DNA from: SAR202 cluster bacterium
GTDB lineage: Bacteria; Chloroflexota; Dehalococcoidia; Lucifugimonadales; VXLM01
Reading direction: 5' to 3'
DNA: 64,000 bases
Assembly (NCBI GenBank): GCA_022448725.1
Contig: JAKUTR010000004.1
Coordinates: 1-64,000, forward strand
Part shown: positions 27,411 through 36,125 of the stretch, one piece after another
How positions within the stretch are numbered: position 1 is the stretch's first letter
Layout of the letters: the number at the start of each line of letters is the position of its first letter
Notes under the pieces: generated by a model
Database searches by the model: none
The model's input: only the letters and a program-made list of their open reading frames with translations
What the model was told of the DNA's origin: nothing
Made by a program: the position numbers and the translations under genes

Positions 27411-28904
27411 ATGATTAGCTTTAAAAGCATTTGGGGCGTCATAGCAGCCTGCTTGACACTTCTTATCGCCGTGGAAAATCAGGTCTTCGCTGATCAATCC
27501 ATACCAAACCCGATACGACTCACTTCATCAAGTATTGTGAGTGAATTTCCCACTGGCTTTAGAGTCAAGGCAGAGGTGCAGGGAACCCATGACATTGTTG
27601 AGATTGCTCTCCGAATGAAAATCGGTCAGCGTACTCGAGGTGTTTACGAGTATATGGGCGACCAAGGTGGGCTGGTAGTTGGTGGTCGGGGCAGAACTCT
27701 GGAGTTAACCCCACGAAAAGAGAGTAAAGCTGAGCTCTTTTGGTTCACTAACAGCACATCTCGCTACATCCCGCCAGGTACGATCATCACCTATAGTTTC
27801 GAAATTAAAGACAGCGAAAGTAACATTCTACAAAGTGACGACAAGGAATTCGTTTATCTAGACGCTCGTTACGAATGGGCCGAGGTCTCTAAAGGCGATG
27901 TTACTGTTGCCTACCACGGGCCGGTCAAGAAGCGAGCGGAGGACGTACTTCAAACAGTGACCGCAACACTTAACATCGTAAGCCCTATCCTAGGCGCAGA
28001 ACAGGAAGATCCTGTCCGCGTAACTATCTACAACAACGCACGTGAAATAATCGATGCCTACCCGCCCCGATATGGTGCAATTGGACATGGTGTTATTGTG
28101 GACGGTCAGGCACATGTAAAAGAGGGCGTGCTACTCCTCGACGCAGGTGGAAGGGACGCGCTTGGAACAGCCTCCCATGAAATAACGCACATTATAGTCC
28201 ACAGAGCCACCGAAAATACGACTGGCCAAGGCTTACCATCATGGCTAGGCGAAGGGCTTGCAGAGTTCGGAAACTTACATCAAACAGTGGCGTACGATAT
28301 CGCGCTCGAATTCGCTATTGCAACTGACCGTATTCTGCCAATCATGTTCATGCGTGGTCAACCGAGCAAAGGTGAAGACATCATTATCTTCTATGGCCAG
28401 GCTCGTAGTGTCGTACGATGGCTAGTAGTCCACTTTGGACCTGAGAAAATGCAACAATTCCTTGCATTAATCAAGGAAGGCGATGATTTAGACACCGCGT
28501 TTATAGGGGCGTACGGACAAGATCGAGTCGGTATCACTAACTTATGGCGATCTACTGTAGGGGCTTCAGAATACATACCTCCGGATACTCAAACCCTTAA
28601 ACCAACGCCAGTCCCACAGAAAGCACTCGGCTTGTTCAGTCTCACACCTCAAGCAGGTGTCACTACTATTCAGAGTCAGGAAGCAAACACAAACGAGGGT
28701 GGAGCTTCACCATCACCAGCAGCAAATCCCGCTAATAGCTCCTCCTCCACAGTTGAAGAAGAGAATCAAAATCCTTCAACTCCCTCAACGGGTTCAGGTT
28801 GCTTTACAACACCCCAGGCAACCGGGAATCTAGATTTAACTGTGGTGGGAATGCTTGTCGGGTTCGTGATGCTTGCAAATCGCCCTCGCCGCTGGAGACT
28901 CTAA
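27411..28904 (+). CDS. Secreted, membrane-anchored gluzincin metallopeptidase (peptidase MA-like)
   Basis: 497 aa. An N-terminal signal peptide (SIWGVIAACLTLLIAVENQVFA) is followed by a beta-rich domain and then a zinc peptidase domain. The HEITH motif has His256, Glu257 and His260, with the downstream third ligand in WLGEGLAEF, the gluzincin pattern. After residue 400 comes a Ser/Pro/Thr/Glu-rich linker, then a C-terminal helix (LDLTVVGMLVGFVMLA) and a basic tail NRPRRWRL. The protease would stand on the outer face of the membrane. Its substrate is unknown. Its TAA overlaps the TAG of the convergent dehydrogenase gene by 2 nt. Confidence 0.8.
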   Translation: MISFKSIWGVIAACLTLLIAVENQVFADQSIPNPIRLTSSSIVSEFPTGFRVKAEVQGTHDIVEIALRMKIGQRTRGVYEYMGDQGGLVVGGRGRTLELTPRKESKAELFWFTNSTSRYIPPGTIITYSFEIKDSESNILQSDDKEFVYLDARYEWAEVSKGDVTVAYHGPVKKRAEDVLQTVTATLNIVSPILGAEQEDPVRVTIYNNAREIIDAYPPRYGAIGHGVIVDGQAHVKEGVLLLDAGGRDALGTASHEITHIIVHRATENTTGQGLPSWLGEGLAEFGNLHQTVAYDIALEFAIATDRILPIMFMRGQPSKGEDIIIFYGQARSVVRWLVVHFGPEKMQQFLALIKEGDDLDTAFIGAYGQDRVGITNLWRSTVGASEYIPPDTQTLKPTPVPQKALGLFSLTPQAGVTTIQSQEANTNEGGASPSPAANPANSSSSTVEEENQNPSTPSTGSGCFTTPQATGNLDLTVVGMLVGFVMLANRPRRWRL

Positions 28905-29938
28905 TCCATCGAGTAAGGCTTCCAGCGAACCAGATCACTCTTTTCAAGCACCGATGGGTTAACACACGCTCGGGGCCATCTACCTTGCAACACTAGGGCA
29001 ATCTCTCGCCCAACTCTCCTACGCCGCTCCGGCTCCATTCTTGCTGACGCAGACGCCACATGCGGTGTGATAATAATATTTTCCATCCCCAGCAATGGAT
29101 TATCTGATTCCACAGGCTCTGTCTCCAATACATCCACCCCCGCCATACCTATCCATTTTTCCTGTAAGGCTTTTACCAACGCTCCCTCATCAACCGTTTC
29201 TCCACGACCTGTGTTGATAAAAATAGAATGGGGCTTCATAAGACGGAACTGCTGCTCGCCCATCATGTGGTAAGTCTCACGAGTAGATGGAGCGTGATGT
29301 GACACGATGTCCGAACGTTGAAGCAACTCCACCAACCCCACTGGCTCTACTCCAGCACGCGTCATGGATAACTCACCAACATACGGATCGTGCGCTAGGA
29401 TACGGAATCCAAACGGAGCTGCCCTATGCGCTACAGCTCGGGCAATGTGACCAAACGAGATAAGCCCAAGCGTCATACCCCAAAGGCGTGGGTAATTATA
29501 AAGTAAGGAGCGCCCTTCACTCCATCTACCACTCCGTGACATTTGATCAAGGAGTGTCAACCGCCGATATGCGGATAGAATCAACACCATGGCATGATCA
29601 GCTACTTCTTCAATGAACGTATCTGGGACATTTGAAACTGGTATCCCCATCTCTGTCGCCGATCTCAGGTCAATCAGATCTGTACCAACACTGCCAGTCG
29701 CGATTAGCCTGCATTTCGTCAGATTCTCAATAACATACCGAGATAAACGGGCACGGTGGACATAGATAGCATCAGCTTCCCTTGCCGACAGGAGAAACTC
29801 GTCATCGTCGTCTGTGAATACTTCAGTCAACTCAACATCGAGAGGACCAAGAGCCTCCATCTCTAGATCAAAGTTTCCTGGGACACGATCTGGATTCCCA
29901 CTTGCTGGTTGTCGCACAACCACCCTGTACGTCGCCAA
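28901..29938 (-). CDS. D-isomer-specific 2-hydroxyacid dehydrogenase
   Basis: 345-aa NAD-dependent dehydrogenase. The nucleotide-binding domain has LGLISFGHIARAVAHRA and the catalytic residues appear as Arg in INTGRGETVDEGAL, Glu in ETEPVESDNPLL and His in ITPHVASAS. This is the family of phosphoglycerate, glycerate and hydroxyphenylpyruvate reductases and CtBP; the exact substrate is unclear. The longest frame would start at 30028, but I choose TTG at 29938 because AGGAGGG lies 5 nt before it and the preceding 30 residues look unrelated. The gene is convergent with the peptidase gene and divergent from glmU. Confidence 0.82.
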   Translation of the reverse strand: MATYRVVVRQPASGNPDRVPGNFDLEMEALGPLDVELTEVFTDDDDEFLLSAREADAIYVHRARLSRYVIENLTKCRLIATGSVGTDLIDLRSATEMGIPVSNVPDTFIEEVADHAMVLILSAYRRLTLLDQMSRSGRWSEGRSLLYNYPRLWGMTLGLISFGHIARAVAHRAAPFGFRILAHDPYVGELSMTRAGVEPVGLVELLQRSDIVSHHAPSTRETYHMMGEQQFRLMKPHSIFINTGRGETVDEGALVKALQEKWIGMAGVDVLETEPVESDNPLLGMENIIITPHVASASARMEPERRRRVGREIALVLQGRWPRACVNPSVLEKSDLVRWKPYSMD

Positions 29939-30086
29939 TACGCCCTCCTGTCTATTACGGAAATTATGGCCCAGAATACGGTAGGATCCCCCAGTTGTCC
30001 AGATACTGATTGTATTTACACATCCCACGCGTATTCAAGTGTCCGAAATCACATTAATAAGTCCCCATTCATATGGCCTCTACCGC

Positions 30087-30139
30087 TTGACCACCTTCAA
30101 TCTAGGGTGGTAGCATGACCTCAGTTTGGACGACCCTAG
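30087..30139 (+). promoter_or_regulatory. Putative glmU promoter with overlapping palindrome
   Basis: TTGACC at 30087-30092 and TAGCAT at 30111-30116 are 18 nt apart. An inverted repeat CTAGGGT (30102-30108)/ACCCTAG (30133-30139) straddles the -10 region and the predicted start near 30123, so it could be an operator. Confidence 0.4.
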
Positions 30140-30165
30140 TAGCAGACCAAGTCCCCAGAAATCGG

Positions 30166-30208
30166 AGCGCCTCGCGTAGAGCATCACTGCTCGCGTCAGG
30201 CGCTTTTT
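30166..30208 (+). terminator. Terminator-like hairpin in the glmU leader
   Basis: AGCGCCT (30166-30172) pairs with AGGCGCT (30198-30204), with further inner pairing (CGC/GCG and GAGCA/TGCTC), and is followed by a run of Ts. It has the form of an intrinsic terminator reading to the right, but it lies only 13 nt before the glmU start codon and no plus-strand gene ends in front of it, so it may work as an attenuator. Confidence 0.6.
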
Positions 30209-30220
30209 CGTATTGGAGCA

Positions 30221-31585
30221 ATGGACAACTTAGCAGCCGCTGTTCTCGCCGCTGGCAAAGGTACCCGGATAAAATCCGAGGTACCGAAAGTTTTGCATAA
30301 AGTATGCGGCAAAGAAATGATTCGGTACGTTGTAGATTCCCTCAAACTCGCCGGTATAGACCGTGTGGTGGTGGTTGTCTCTCCAAGTGATCATGATGAG
30401 ATTAATACAGTGCTTGGCGACTCTGTCAAGTATGCCATTCAAGAGGCACAACTTGGCACGGGAGACGCTCTGATGAGTGCTCAAAGAGTGCTCGGCACTG
30501 CGAACAATATTGTTGTAGTTAACGGTGATCTCCCAACTATTAGGGCATCAACCTTGAATGCCCAGATTCAACACCACATTGAGCAGTCAGCCGATCTGAC
30601 CCTTTTAGCAGCACACGTCGAACGACCAGACGGGGAAGGACGCTTGGTTCTCAGGCAAACTGATGGCAGGCCGGATCGTGTCGTTGAGGAAATAGATGCG
30701 GATCAAGAAATCCTGGGAATTAAGACTGTGAACGTAGGTGTCTATTGTTTCCAATCAACCTGGCTGTGGCCCAATCTTTCTAAAATTAGGCCTGCTGGTG
30801 AAGGAGAACGATACCTTCCCGAGTTAGTCAAAATTGCATCAACTAATGGAGGTCTCACGGCCTCTCTTTGTCTTCAAGACCTCTCCGAAGCGGTTGGCGT
30901 TAACAACCGAGTCCAACTCGCCACGGCTGAACGTGTACTACAGGACAGAATCCGTGCAGGATGGATGCTGGATGGAGTGACGATGCCAGATCCAACGACT
31001 GTGTATATAGACAGTGTCGCCAAATTGCAACCTGATACTACAATAAGACCAAACACCCACGTAACGGGCTCGACCACTATTGGTCGAGGCTCCGTGATCG
31101 GTCCTAACTCAATGATTCACGACTCTCAGATTGGGATGCATTGCACAGTCCTCGCCTCTATTATTGAGGAATCAACTCTAGAAGATGAGGTCTCGGTAGG
31201 ACCCTATAGTCATTTACGAGCAGGGACTCACCTTGAGACTAATGTGCATATCGGGAACTACGTGGAGATCAAGGCGAGCAAATTGGGCCGGGGCACGAAA
31301 TCTGGTCACTTCTCTTACATCGGTGATGCGGAGATTGGTAGGGATGTGAATATTGGTGCGGGCACCATTACGGCCAATTATGACGGGAAAAAGAAACTAC
31401 GAACAATCATCGGTGATGATGCTTTCATAGGATCTGATTCTGTGCTGGTAGCGCCAATCTCTGTGGGCAATTCAGCCTCCACTGGAGCTGGTGCTGTAGT
31501 TACGAAAGATGTGCCGCCAAACACTCGAGTCGCCGGAGTACCAGCAGAGCCCATGTTGAAGGGAAAGGAAGAAAAAGGTAACTGA
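30221..31585 (+). CDS. glmU: Bifunctional UDP-N-acetylglucosamine pyrophosphorylase / glucosamine-1-phosphate acetyltransferase
   Basis: 454 aa, the normal length. The N-terminal uridylyltransferase domain has LAAGKGTRIKSEVPKVLH and the metal-binding VVVNGDLPT. The C-terminal left-handed beta-helix acetyltransferase domain has hexapeptide repeats (TIGRGSVIGPNSMIHDS), GNYVEIKASKLGRGTKSGH and NIGAGTITANYDGKKK, which carry acetyltransferase active-site residues. It makes UDP-GlcNAc for cell-wall or glycan synthesis in the cytoplasm. The GGAG ribosome site is only 2 nt from the ATG, which is unusually close. A terminator-like hairpin lies in the leader. It is followed 1 nt later by the CBS-domain gene. 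Confidence 0.95.
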   Translation: MDNLAAAVLAAGKGTRIKSEVPKVLHKVCGKEMIRYVVDSLKLAGIDRVVVVVSPSDHDEINTVLGDSVKYAIQEAQLGTGDALMSAQRVLGTANNIVVVNGDLPTIRASTLNAQIQHHIEQSADLTLLAAHVERPDGEGRLVLRQTDGRPDRVVEEIDADQEILGIKTVNVGVYCFQSTWLWPNLSKIRPAGEGERYLPELVKIASTNGGLTASLCLQDLSEAVGVNNRVQLATAERVLQDRIRAGWMLDGVTMPDPTTVYIDSVAKLQPDTTIRPNTHVTGSTTIGRGSVIGPNSMIHDSQIGMHCTVLASIIEESTLEDEVSVGPYSHLRAGTHLETNVHIGNYVEIKASKLGRGTKSGHFSYIGDAEIGRDVNIGAGTITANYDGKKKLRTIIGDDAFIGSDSVLVAPISVGNSASTGAGAVVTKDVPPNTRVAGVPAEPMLKGKEEKGN

Positions 31586-31586
31586 G

Positions 31587-32849
31587 GTGGAAACCGACAG
31601 TAGCAGCTTATCATCGATTATAGTCATAGTAGGCTCATTGATTTTGTACGCTGTAGTCACTCTATTTCAAGCGAGTATCACGTCTTTGATGCGTTGGGGA
31701 CAGCTAGAGCGCATCGTTTCTGCCGATGCAGATCTCTCGTCCACCCGAACGTATCTCAACTCTAATCCGAACACACCTGTAGGGATTTTTTCAGTTGTCC
31801 GTTTTTTGGCTGCTTCTACCTCATTAGTAGCTGGCGTGTTCCTTAGTGAGGCTACTAATAACAACCAGTGGGTATCCTTCACCCTGACTGAAATATTCAT
31901 CCTCCTAGGGATTGGGCTTCTCCATATCGGGATGGTTAAATTTGCGAGCGTGCACCGAGAAAGAATTGCCACTTTTGCACTACCTTTACTGAAGTTAGCA
32001 CACTGGATCATAGGGCCGTTCACCCAAACTCCTTCTACTACTAACGGTAGCGGAGATGAGGAAATAGGAGACCCTCTAGCTTCTGAGTTAACGATAGTCG
32101 CAGATTCTGATGCTGAGCCTTTGGAGGAGTTTGAAGTCAGAATGATCCGTGGCGTTGTGGGACTTGATACCACAACTGCCCGAGAAATAATGCTCCCAAG
32201 GGTCGACATCACTGCGGTTGAACTGGGTGCACCTATCCCTGAAGTGGCAACCCTCATGGTTGAATCTGGTCATAGCAGACTTCCAGCTTACGAGGAAGAC
32301 CTTGACCACATCAAAGGCGTTATCTATGCGCGTGATGTGATGGAAATACTGAACCGAGACAACGGAACACCCGCTACCCTGACGCCGAGTATGGTCCGAA
32401 CAGCGCAGTTCATACCTGAAACAAAAACACTTGAAGAGTTACTAAAGGAGTTCCAAGATAGTAGAGTCCACATGGCAATCGTTGTCGATGAGCATGGAGG
32501 CGTAGAAGGTCTCGTAACCATAGAAGATCTCCTAGAGGAAATCGTCGGTGAGATACATGACGAGTTCGACGAAGACGAACCAACTGTTGAACAGGTAACT
32601 AAAGATGAATTCCTTGTGGACGCGCGTATTAGTGTGGACGCCCTAGAGGACCTTCTGCACGTAGAAATCGAAGGTGACGGTTATGATACTGTGGGCGGTT
32701 TCGTTTACGAGCGGCTTGGCCGAATACCAAATATCGGAGACACCATTACGCATGGTGCTCTTAAAATAGAAGTTTTAGGTACGACCGGACGAAGGCTTGA
32801 TCAAATTCGTGTAACGAAGCAATCGTCATCCACGCACAATGACGGATAA
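31587..32849 (+). CDS. CorC/HlyC-type membrane protein with CBS pair
   Basis: 420 aa of the haemolysin-C/CorC/CNNM family, linked to Mg2+ and Co2+ transport. The N-terminus has three or four membrane helices (the DUF21-like region, about 10-140), a charged linker, then two CBS domains (about 195-320) containing REIMLPRVDITAV and AIVVDEHGGVEGLVTIEDLL. The C-terminal CorC_HlyC domain (about 335-415) has GGFVYERLGRIPNIGD. The start is GTG, 1 nt after the glmU stop, with AAAGG upstream. The DUF21 part looks degenerate, so transport as such is uncertain. Confidence 0.86.
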   Translation: METDSSSLSSIIVIVGSLILYAVVTLFQASITSLMRWGQLERIVSADADLSSTRTYLNSNPNTPVGIFSVVRFLAASTSLVAGVFLSEATNNNQWVSFTLTEIFILLGIGLLHIGMVKFASVHRERIATFALPLLKLAHWIIGPFTQTPSTTNGSGDEEIGDPLASELTIVADSDAEPLEEFEVRMIRGVVGLDTTTAREIMLPRVDITAVELGAPIPEVATLMVESGHSRLPAYEEDLDHIKGVIYARDVMEILNRDNGTPATLTPSMVRTAQFIPETKTLEELLKEFQDSRVHMAIVVDEHGGVEGLVTIEDLLEEIVGEIHDEFDEDEPTVEQVTKDEFLVDARISVDALEDLLHVEIEGDGYDTVGGFVYERLGRIPNIGDTITHGALKIEVLGTTGRRLDQIRVTKQSSSTHNDG

Positions 32850-32860
32850 CGCGACCACTA

Positions 32861-33964
32861 CTATACCGACAGCCGGACCCAGCGTGTGTGCGTTACCCCA
32901 CCCGCTGTACACCAGTAGTAGGTCATAAGCGTACCATCGGATAGTAACGTCCCACCCGGTTTCCCGAAAGCAATCTTCATGTGAGTTGCAAGAAAATTCT
33001 CTGTTTCAGGGTTTCCTAGGGTTGCTTCCTTGCCCGCATCAAACACAACTACTTCGTTCTCAACGTCGAAAGTCTCGAGGTCTTCGGTTAAAGCTACGTG
33101 GATACCCTGAGGATCGTGACGATAATTATAAATCGCAGCGACGCGCCCATCAGCTAATGGAATCGGGGTACACACCTGTCCACGAAGGTTCGTTGGTCTA
33201 GGCTCACTCCATGTCCTGCCTTGATTCTCCGATACTGCATAGTGGTTATTTAGATCGTCTTGAGTACCGTATAGGTGAGTCCAAAACATCGTGTAGACTC
33301 TCCCATCAGGCAATAAAGAGTTCATCTGATCCCACCACAACACTTTCCCAGTAGGATCATCTGCAACAACTCGGTATTCCTCCCATGTCTTACCTTGGTC
33401 AGACGAAAATAATGCTGCCGCTTTTTGATCGGGAATTCCCACATGGCCAATGGGCTTCCAAGTCTCAAAAGGGTACATCCACCGATCAGGAGAAAGCTGC
33501 TCCAATGAACCAGCTCCGTTCCAGGTGTACCTGCTAGGAGGAAGAGGAACTGTCAATACCTGTGGATCGGACCAGCTTATTCCCCCATCGGAAGACCAGG
33601 TCAGAACCATCTCGCAGTTTGCGAGTTCTTCGGTATCCGGATCGAAAAGATTATCGATCTTTTCGAAGCGTGAGGCCGTCATAACTAAACGTCCATCTGG
33701 CACTACAGATATTTTGGGAGCACGGTAAGACCATTCAGAAATCTTGTGGCCAGATGAGTGAATCGTGCGACCACTCTCCCACGTACTCCCATCCTTCGAA
33801 CGTAGTATCTCTATGTAGTTGTCTGGCGAACCGAGTCCTTCCCCAACATGTTGAGCTGCGATGAACGTACCATCTGGTAACGGGGTAATTGTGGGCATAT
33901 ACGCCCCGCGCCCAGGGTGGTAAGACAATAACCCTTGGCCTACAACTTTTAAGGGGTTGGGCAT
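32861..33964 (-). CDS. BNR/sialidase-like six-bladed propeller
   Basis: 367 aa from the ATG at 33964, 5 nt after the stop of the RraA-like gene; the longer frame from 33994 would overlap that gene. Asp-box motifs (S-x-D-x-G-x-T-W) recur: SKDGSTW, SSDGGISW, SSDQGKTW and SENQGRTW. This fold serves sialidases and other glycosidases, but also non-enzymatic binding proteins. The catalytic Arg triad and Tyr/Glu pair of true sialidases cannot be confirmed by eye. No signal peptide is present. The coupling with an RraA-like aldolase gene suggests a sugar-acid pathway. Confidence 0.75.
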   Translation of the reverse strand: MPNPLKVVGQGLLSYHPGRGAYMPTITPLPDGTFIAAQHVGEGLGSPDNYIEILRSKDGSTWESGRTIHSSGHKISEWSYRAPKISVVPDGRLVMTASRFEKIDNLFDPDTEELANCEMVLTWSSDGGISWSDPQVLTVPLPPSRYTWNGAGSLEQLSPDRWMYPFETWKPIGHVGIPDQKAAALFSSDQGKTWEEYRVVADDPTGKVLWWDQMNSLLPDGRVYTMFWTHLYGTQDDLNNHYAVSENQGRTWSEPRPTNLRGQVCTPIPLADGRVAAIYNYRHDPQGIHVALTEDLETFDVENEVVVFDAGKEATLGNPETENFLATHMKIAFGKPGGTLLSDGTLMTYYWCTAGGVTHTRWVRLSV

Positions 33965-33969
33965 ATTAC

Positions 33970-34752
33970 TTAGCCTGACTGCGCTTTCAGCCACTCTTCG
34001 TATTCACGTCGACCTTCTTCATTAAATGGGTAGTATTTGTTCAGATCGCCTCCCTGTCCAAGTTTCATACGAACAAAGACCTCGTGCTCATCGCGCTCTC
34101 CAGCTATTTCAATGATTGCAGGGGCCAACTTCGGGGGAATCACTATGGCTCCTCCATCATCAGCCATGATGATGTCACCTGGATTAACAAGGACGTTACC
34201 GCAAGCAACTGGGACGTTAAATTCAGATGGATACATGTTTAAATGCCCCGCTCCTCCGGTTGTAACCGCGGCGGACCAAACCGGCATTTTAACGTCGTGA
34301 AAAATCTCTCGTGAATCTCTAATCCCCGTATCGATAACCACTCCGGCACCGCCACGCCCTTTGAAGTAGGTCATAAGCATTTCACCAAAAGCACCTGTCG
34401 CAGTGTCCCCACGTCCATCAACCACTATGATGTCACCTGGTTGAACGTACTCAAAGACTTCCCACAAAGCTGATTTCTGTTCACTTTCTTCCTCTGCCGA
34501 ATATTCACCGGAAGATTAATCCTCTGTTGTAAGGTCAAATACAGCCATCTGGTCATCTCGCATAGGCAGAAAATGTATGGTGAGAGCGGGTCCACAGATC
34601 TTCGAACCCGGCACTCGCGCTATCGGTCCCTCAATAAAAGTACGACTAACCCCAAGACCGTCCATAGTTGACGTAACGCTATCAGCCCCAATCGCACTCA
34701 GGGCATCAATAATCTCTCGAGATGGCCGTTTTATATCCTTGGATAGGTTCAT
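33970..34752 (-). pseudogene. RraA-like (HMG/CHA aldolase superfamily) gene split by an in-frame TAA
   Basis: Two segments in the same frame make up one complete RraA-type protein. The 5' part (34752 to 34516, 78 codons) has a perfect AGGAGGT 5 nt before its ATG and covers SRTFIEGPIARVPGSKICGP. It ends at a TAA (34518-34516). Reading on in frame gives 17 codons, then the rest of the fold from 34467: VQPGDIIVVDGRGD, GVVIDTGIRDSREIF with the catalytic Arg-Asp pair, and a normal C-terminus ending near 33970. There is no frameshift. So this is either a recent nonsense mutation, a read error, or stop-codon readthrough. Full-length relatives act as 4-hydroxy-4-methyl-2-oxoglutarate aldolases or oxaloacetate decarboxylases. 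Confidence 0.72.
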
Positions 34753-35042
34753 CCTAACCTCCTATAGTTGAGGACGCATTCTACATTAACCCTCCGGTGT
34801 GTAAGAAATATTACCGACTGAAAAGGTTATCGAGAGTTCACGTAAACCCGTCCTCCTATTAAAGGGAAAAGCCTTATATGTAGAAAGGTGAACTTTATTA
34901 ATGCTCGAAGCTTCTTTACAACGGTAGCTATAGCGAAGCCGAATATGTTGGACACCGAAGCTTGGAATGGTTACCTTGAACAATGGAGAGACTTTGAAAA
35001 ACAGGTCTCGATTGCACCCATCTTTTTTTACAGAGATCGGCA
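34753..35042. other. Divergent spacer, no gene seen
   Basis: About 290 nt between the RraA-like gene (minus) and the dehydrogenase gene (plus). I see no ORF with coding features and no convincing promoter for the plus gene. Confidence 0.5.
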
Positions 35043-36047
35043 ATGGGAATGAAGCGTCTAGTAGTCACAGGTCCCAAGCAGGCATCCTTTGAGGATGTCC
35101 CTATACCCTCTTGTCCACCGGATGGTCTGCTCGTACGTGCCAATGTAACAACGGTGAGTACTGGCAGTGAGATTCGGGTATTTCGGTGGCTACCAGTAGA
35201 CGAGGCTGGGGAGTGGATCTACGGAGGTGTCCCGTTTCCGAAGGGAGCCATGGAAAACGGCTACTCGATGGTAGGAGAGGTCATTGAAAAAGGATCTAAC
35301 GTCACTCATTTCTCAACAGGTGACAGGGTCTTCGTGGGGGCAACTCACAAAGAGTATACGGTTACGTCACCCACACAAGCTTACAAAATTCCCGATAGTT
35401 TAAGCGATGAACATGCTGTTTTCATGAACATCCTAAATGTAGGGCAGATCGGACTTCGTAATGGCAATCCTACTTTGGGGGAAAACGTTGCAATCGTGGG
35501 TCTTGGCGTAATAGGCCTATCAACCGTCGCATTCTGTAACGCTATGGGGTTACGAACTGTAGGTCTTGACCTTGCTCAAAATCGACGAGAAGTAGCTAAA
35601 AAAATGGGAGCTCAATTGGTTATGGACCCGACACTAGACAGGGTACACGAGGATATAATTCAGCATTTTGACGGTATCGGTGCTGATCTCGTCATCGAGG
35701 CAGCATCCAACTGGCGTGCTGTACGCACCGGACTTGAGCTTGTTCGACAGGATGGGAGAATCGTCGTAGTGGCCCGTCACGTGGATGTACCAGACTATAA
35801 TATTTACGGTCATCCCTACATGAACAAGCGTGTGACAATCCGTTCATCCTACGGCTACGGAGACGAGGGAGATCGGTGGGACCTAAATCGCACTTTGAAG
35901 CTTTCCCTTAGCATGCTGGCAGAGGGTAAACTCTCAATTGGAGCTATGATCACCCACGAATTCGAATGGAGTGAGCTCCCCGAAGTCTACTCACGTCTTG
36001 ACAAAGGCGATACCGATATTCTGGGTGCCATCATCCGGTGGCGGTGA
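35043..36047 (+). CDS. Medium-chain dehydrogenase/reductase, zinc-less form
   Basis: 334 aa of the medium-chain dehydrogenase family, with an N-terminal GroES-like domain and a C-terminal Rossmann domain (VAIVGLGVIGLSTVAFCNAMG). The start region TVSTGSEIRVFR takes the place where alcohol dehydrogenases carry the catalytic zinc Cys, and no structural-zinc Cys cluster is seen. The STGSE motif is found in dehydrogenases acting on sugars or polyols, without clear zinc ligands. The substrate is unknown. Another ATG two codons in is equally possible. It ends 78 nt before prfA. Confidence 0.75.
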   Translation: MGMKRLVVTGPKQASFEDVPIPSCPPDGLLVRANVTTVSTGSEIRVFRWLPVDEAGEWIYGGVPFPKGAMENGYSMVGEVIEKGSNVTHFSTGDRVFVGATHKEYTVTSPTQAYKIPDSLSDEHAVFMNILNVGQIGLRNGNPTLGENVAIVGLGVIGLSTVAFCNAMGLRTVGLDLAQNRREVAKKMGAQLVMDPTLDRVHEDIIQHFDGIGADLVIEAASNWRAVRTGLELVRQDGRIVVVARHVDVPDYNIYGHPYMNKRVTIRSSYGYGDEGDRWDLNRTLKLSLSMLAEGKLSIGAMITHEFEWSELPEVYSRLDKGDTDILGAIIRWR

Positions 36048-36068
36048 GATCCTAACGGGAGCACGCTT

Positions 36069-36077
36069 TGCTATACT
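36069..36077 (+). promoter_or_regulatory. Extended -10 promoter of prfA-prmC
   Basis: TGCTATACT is an extended -10 element (TATACT, 5 of 6 consensus, with the upstream TG). No -35 match is evident, as is usual for this type. The prfA start codon is about 42 nt past the predicted transcription start. Confidence 0.4.
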
Positions 36078-36125
36078 CAACACTACACTACGCATTCGTC
36101 GTCGAATTATGCCTCCGAGGCAATC

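Noticed and set aside
30102-30116. Sequence resembling a T-box core in the glmU leader
   Set aside because: Only the GGGTGG core matches; there is no specifier hairpin before it and the downstream gene is not an aminoacyl-tRNA synthetase or amino-acid gene.
30115-30300. 61-aa leader ORF before glmU
   Set aside because: It starts at the predicted -10 box, runs through the hairpin and overlaps glmU; no coding features.
31667-32257. 196-aa open frame antisense to the CBS-domain gene
   Set aside because: The plus-strand gene has clear domains; the antisense frame is a shadow with Ser/Arg-rich composition.
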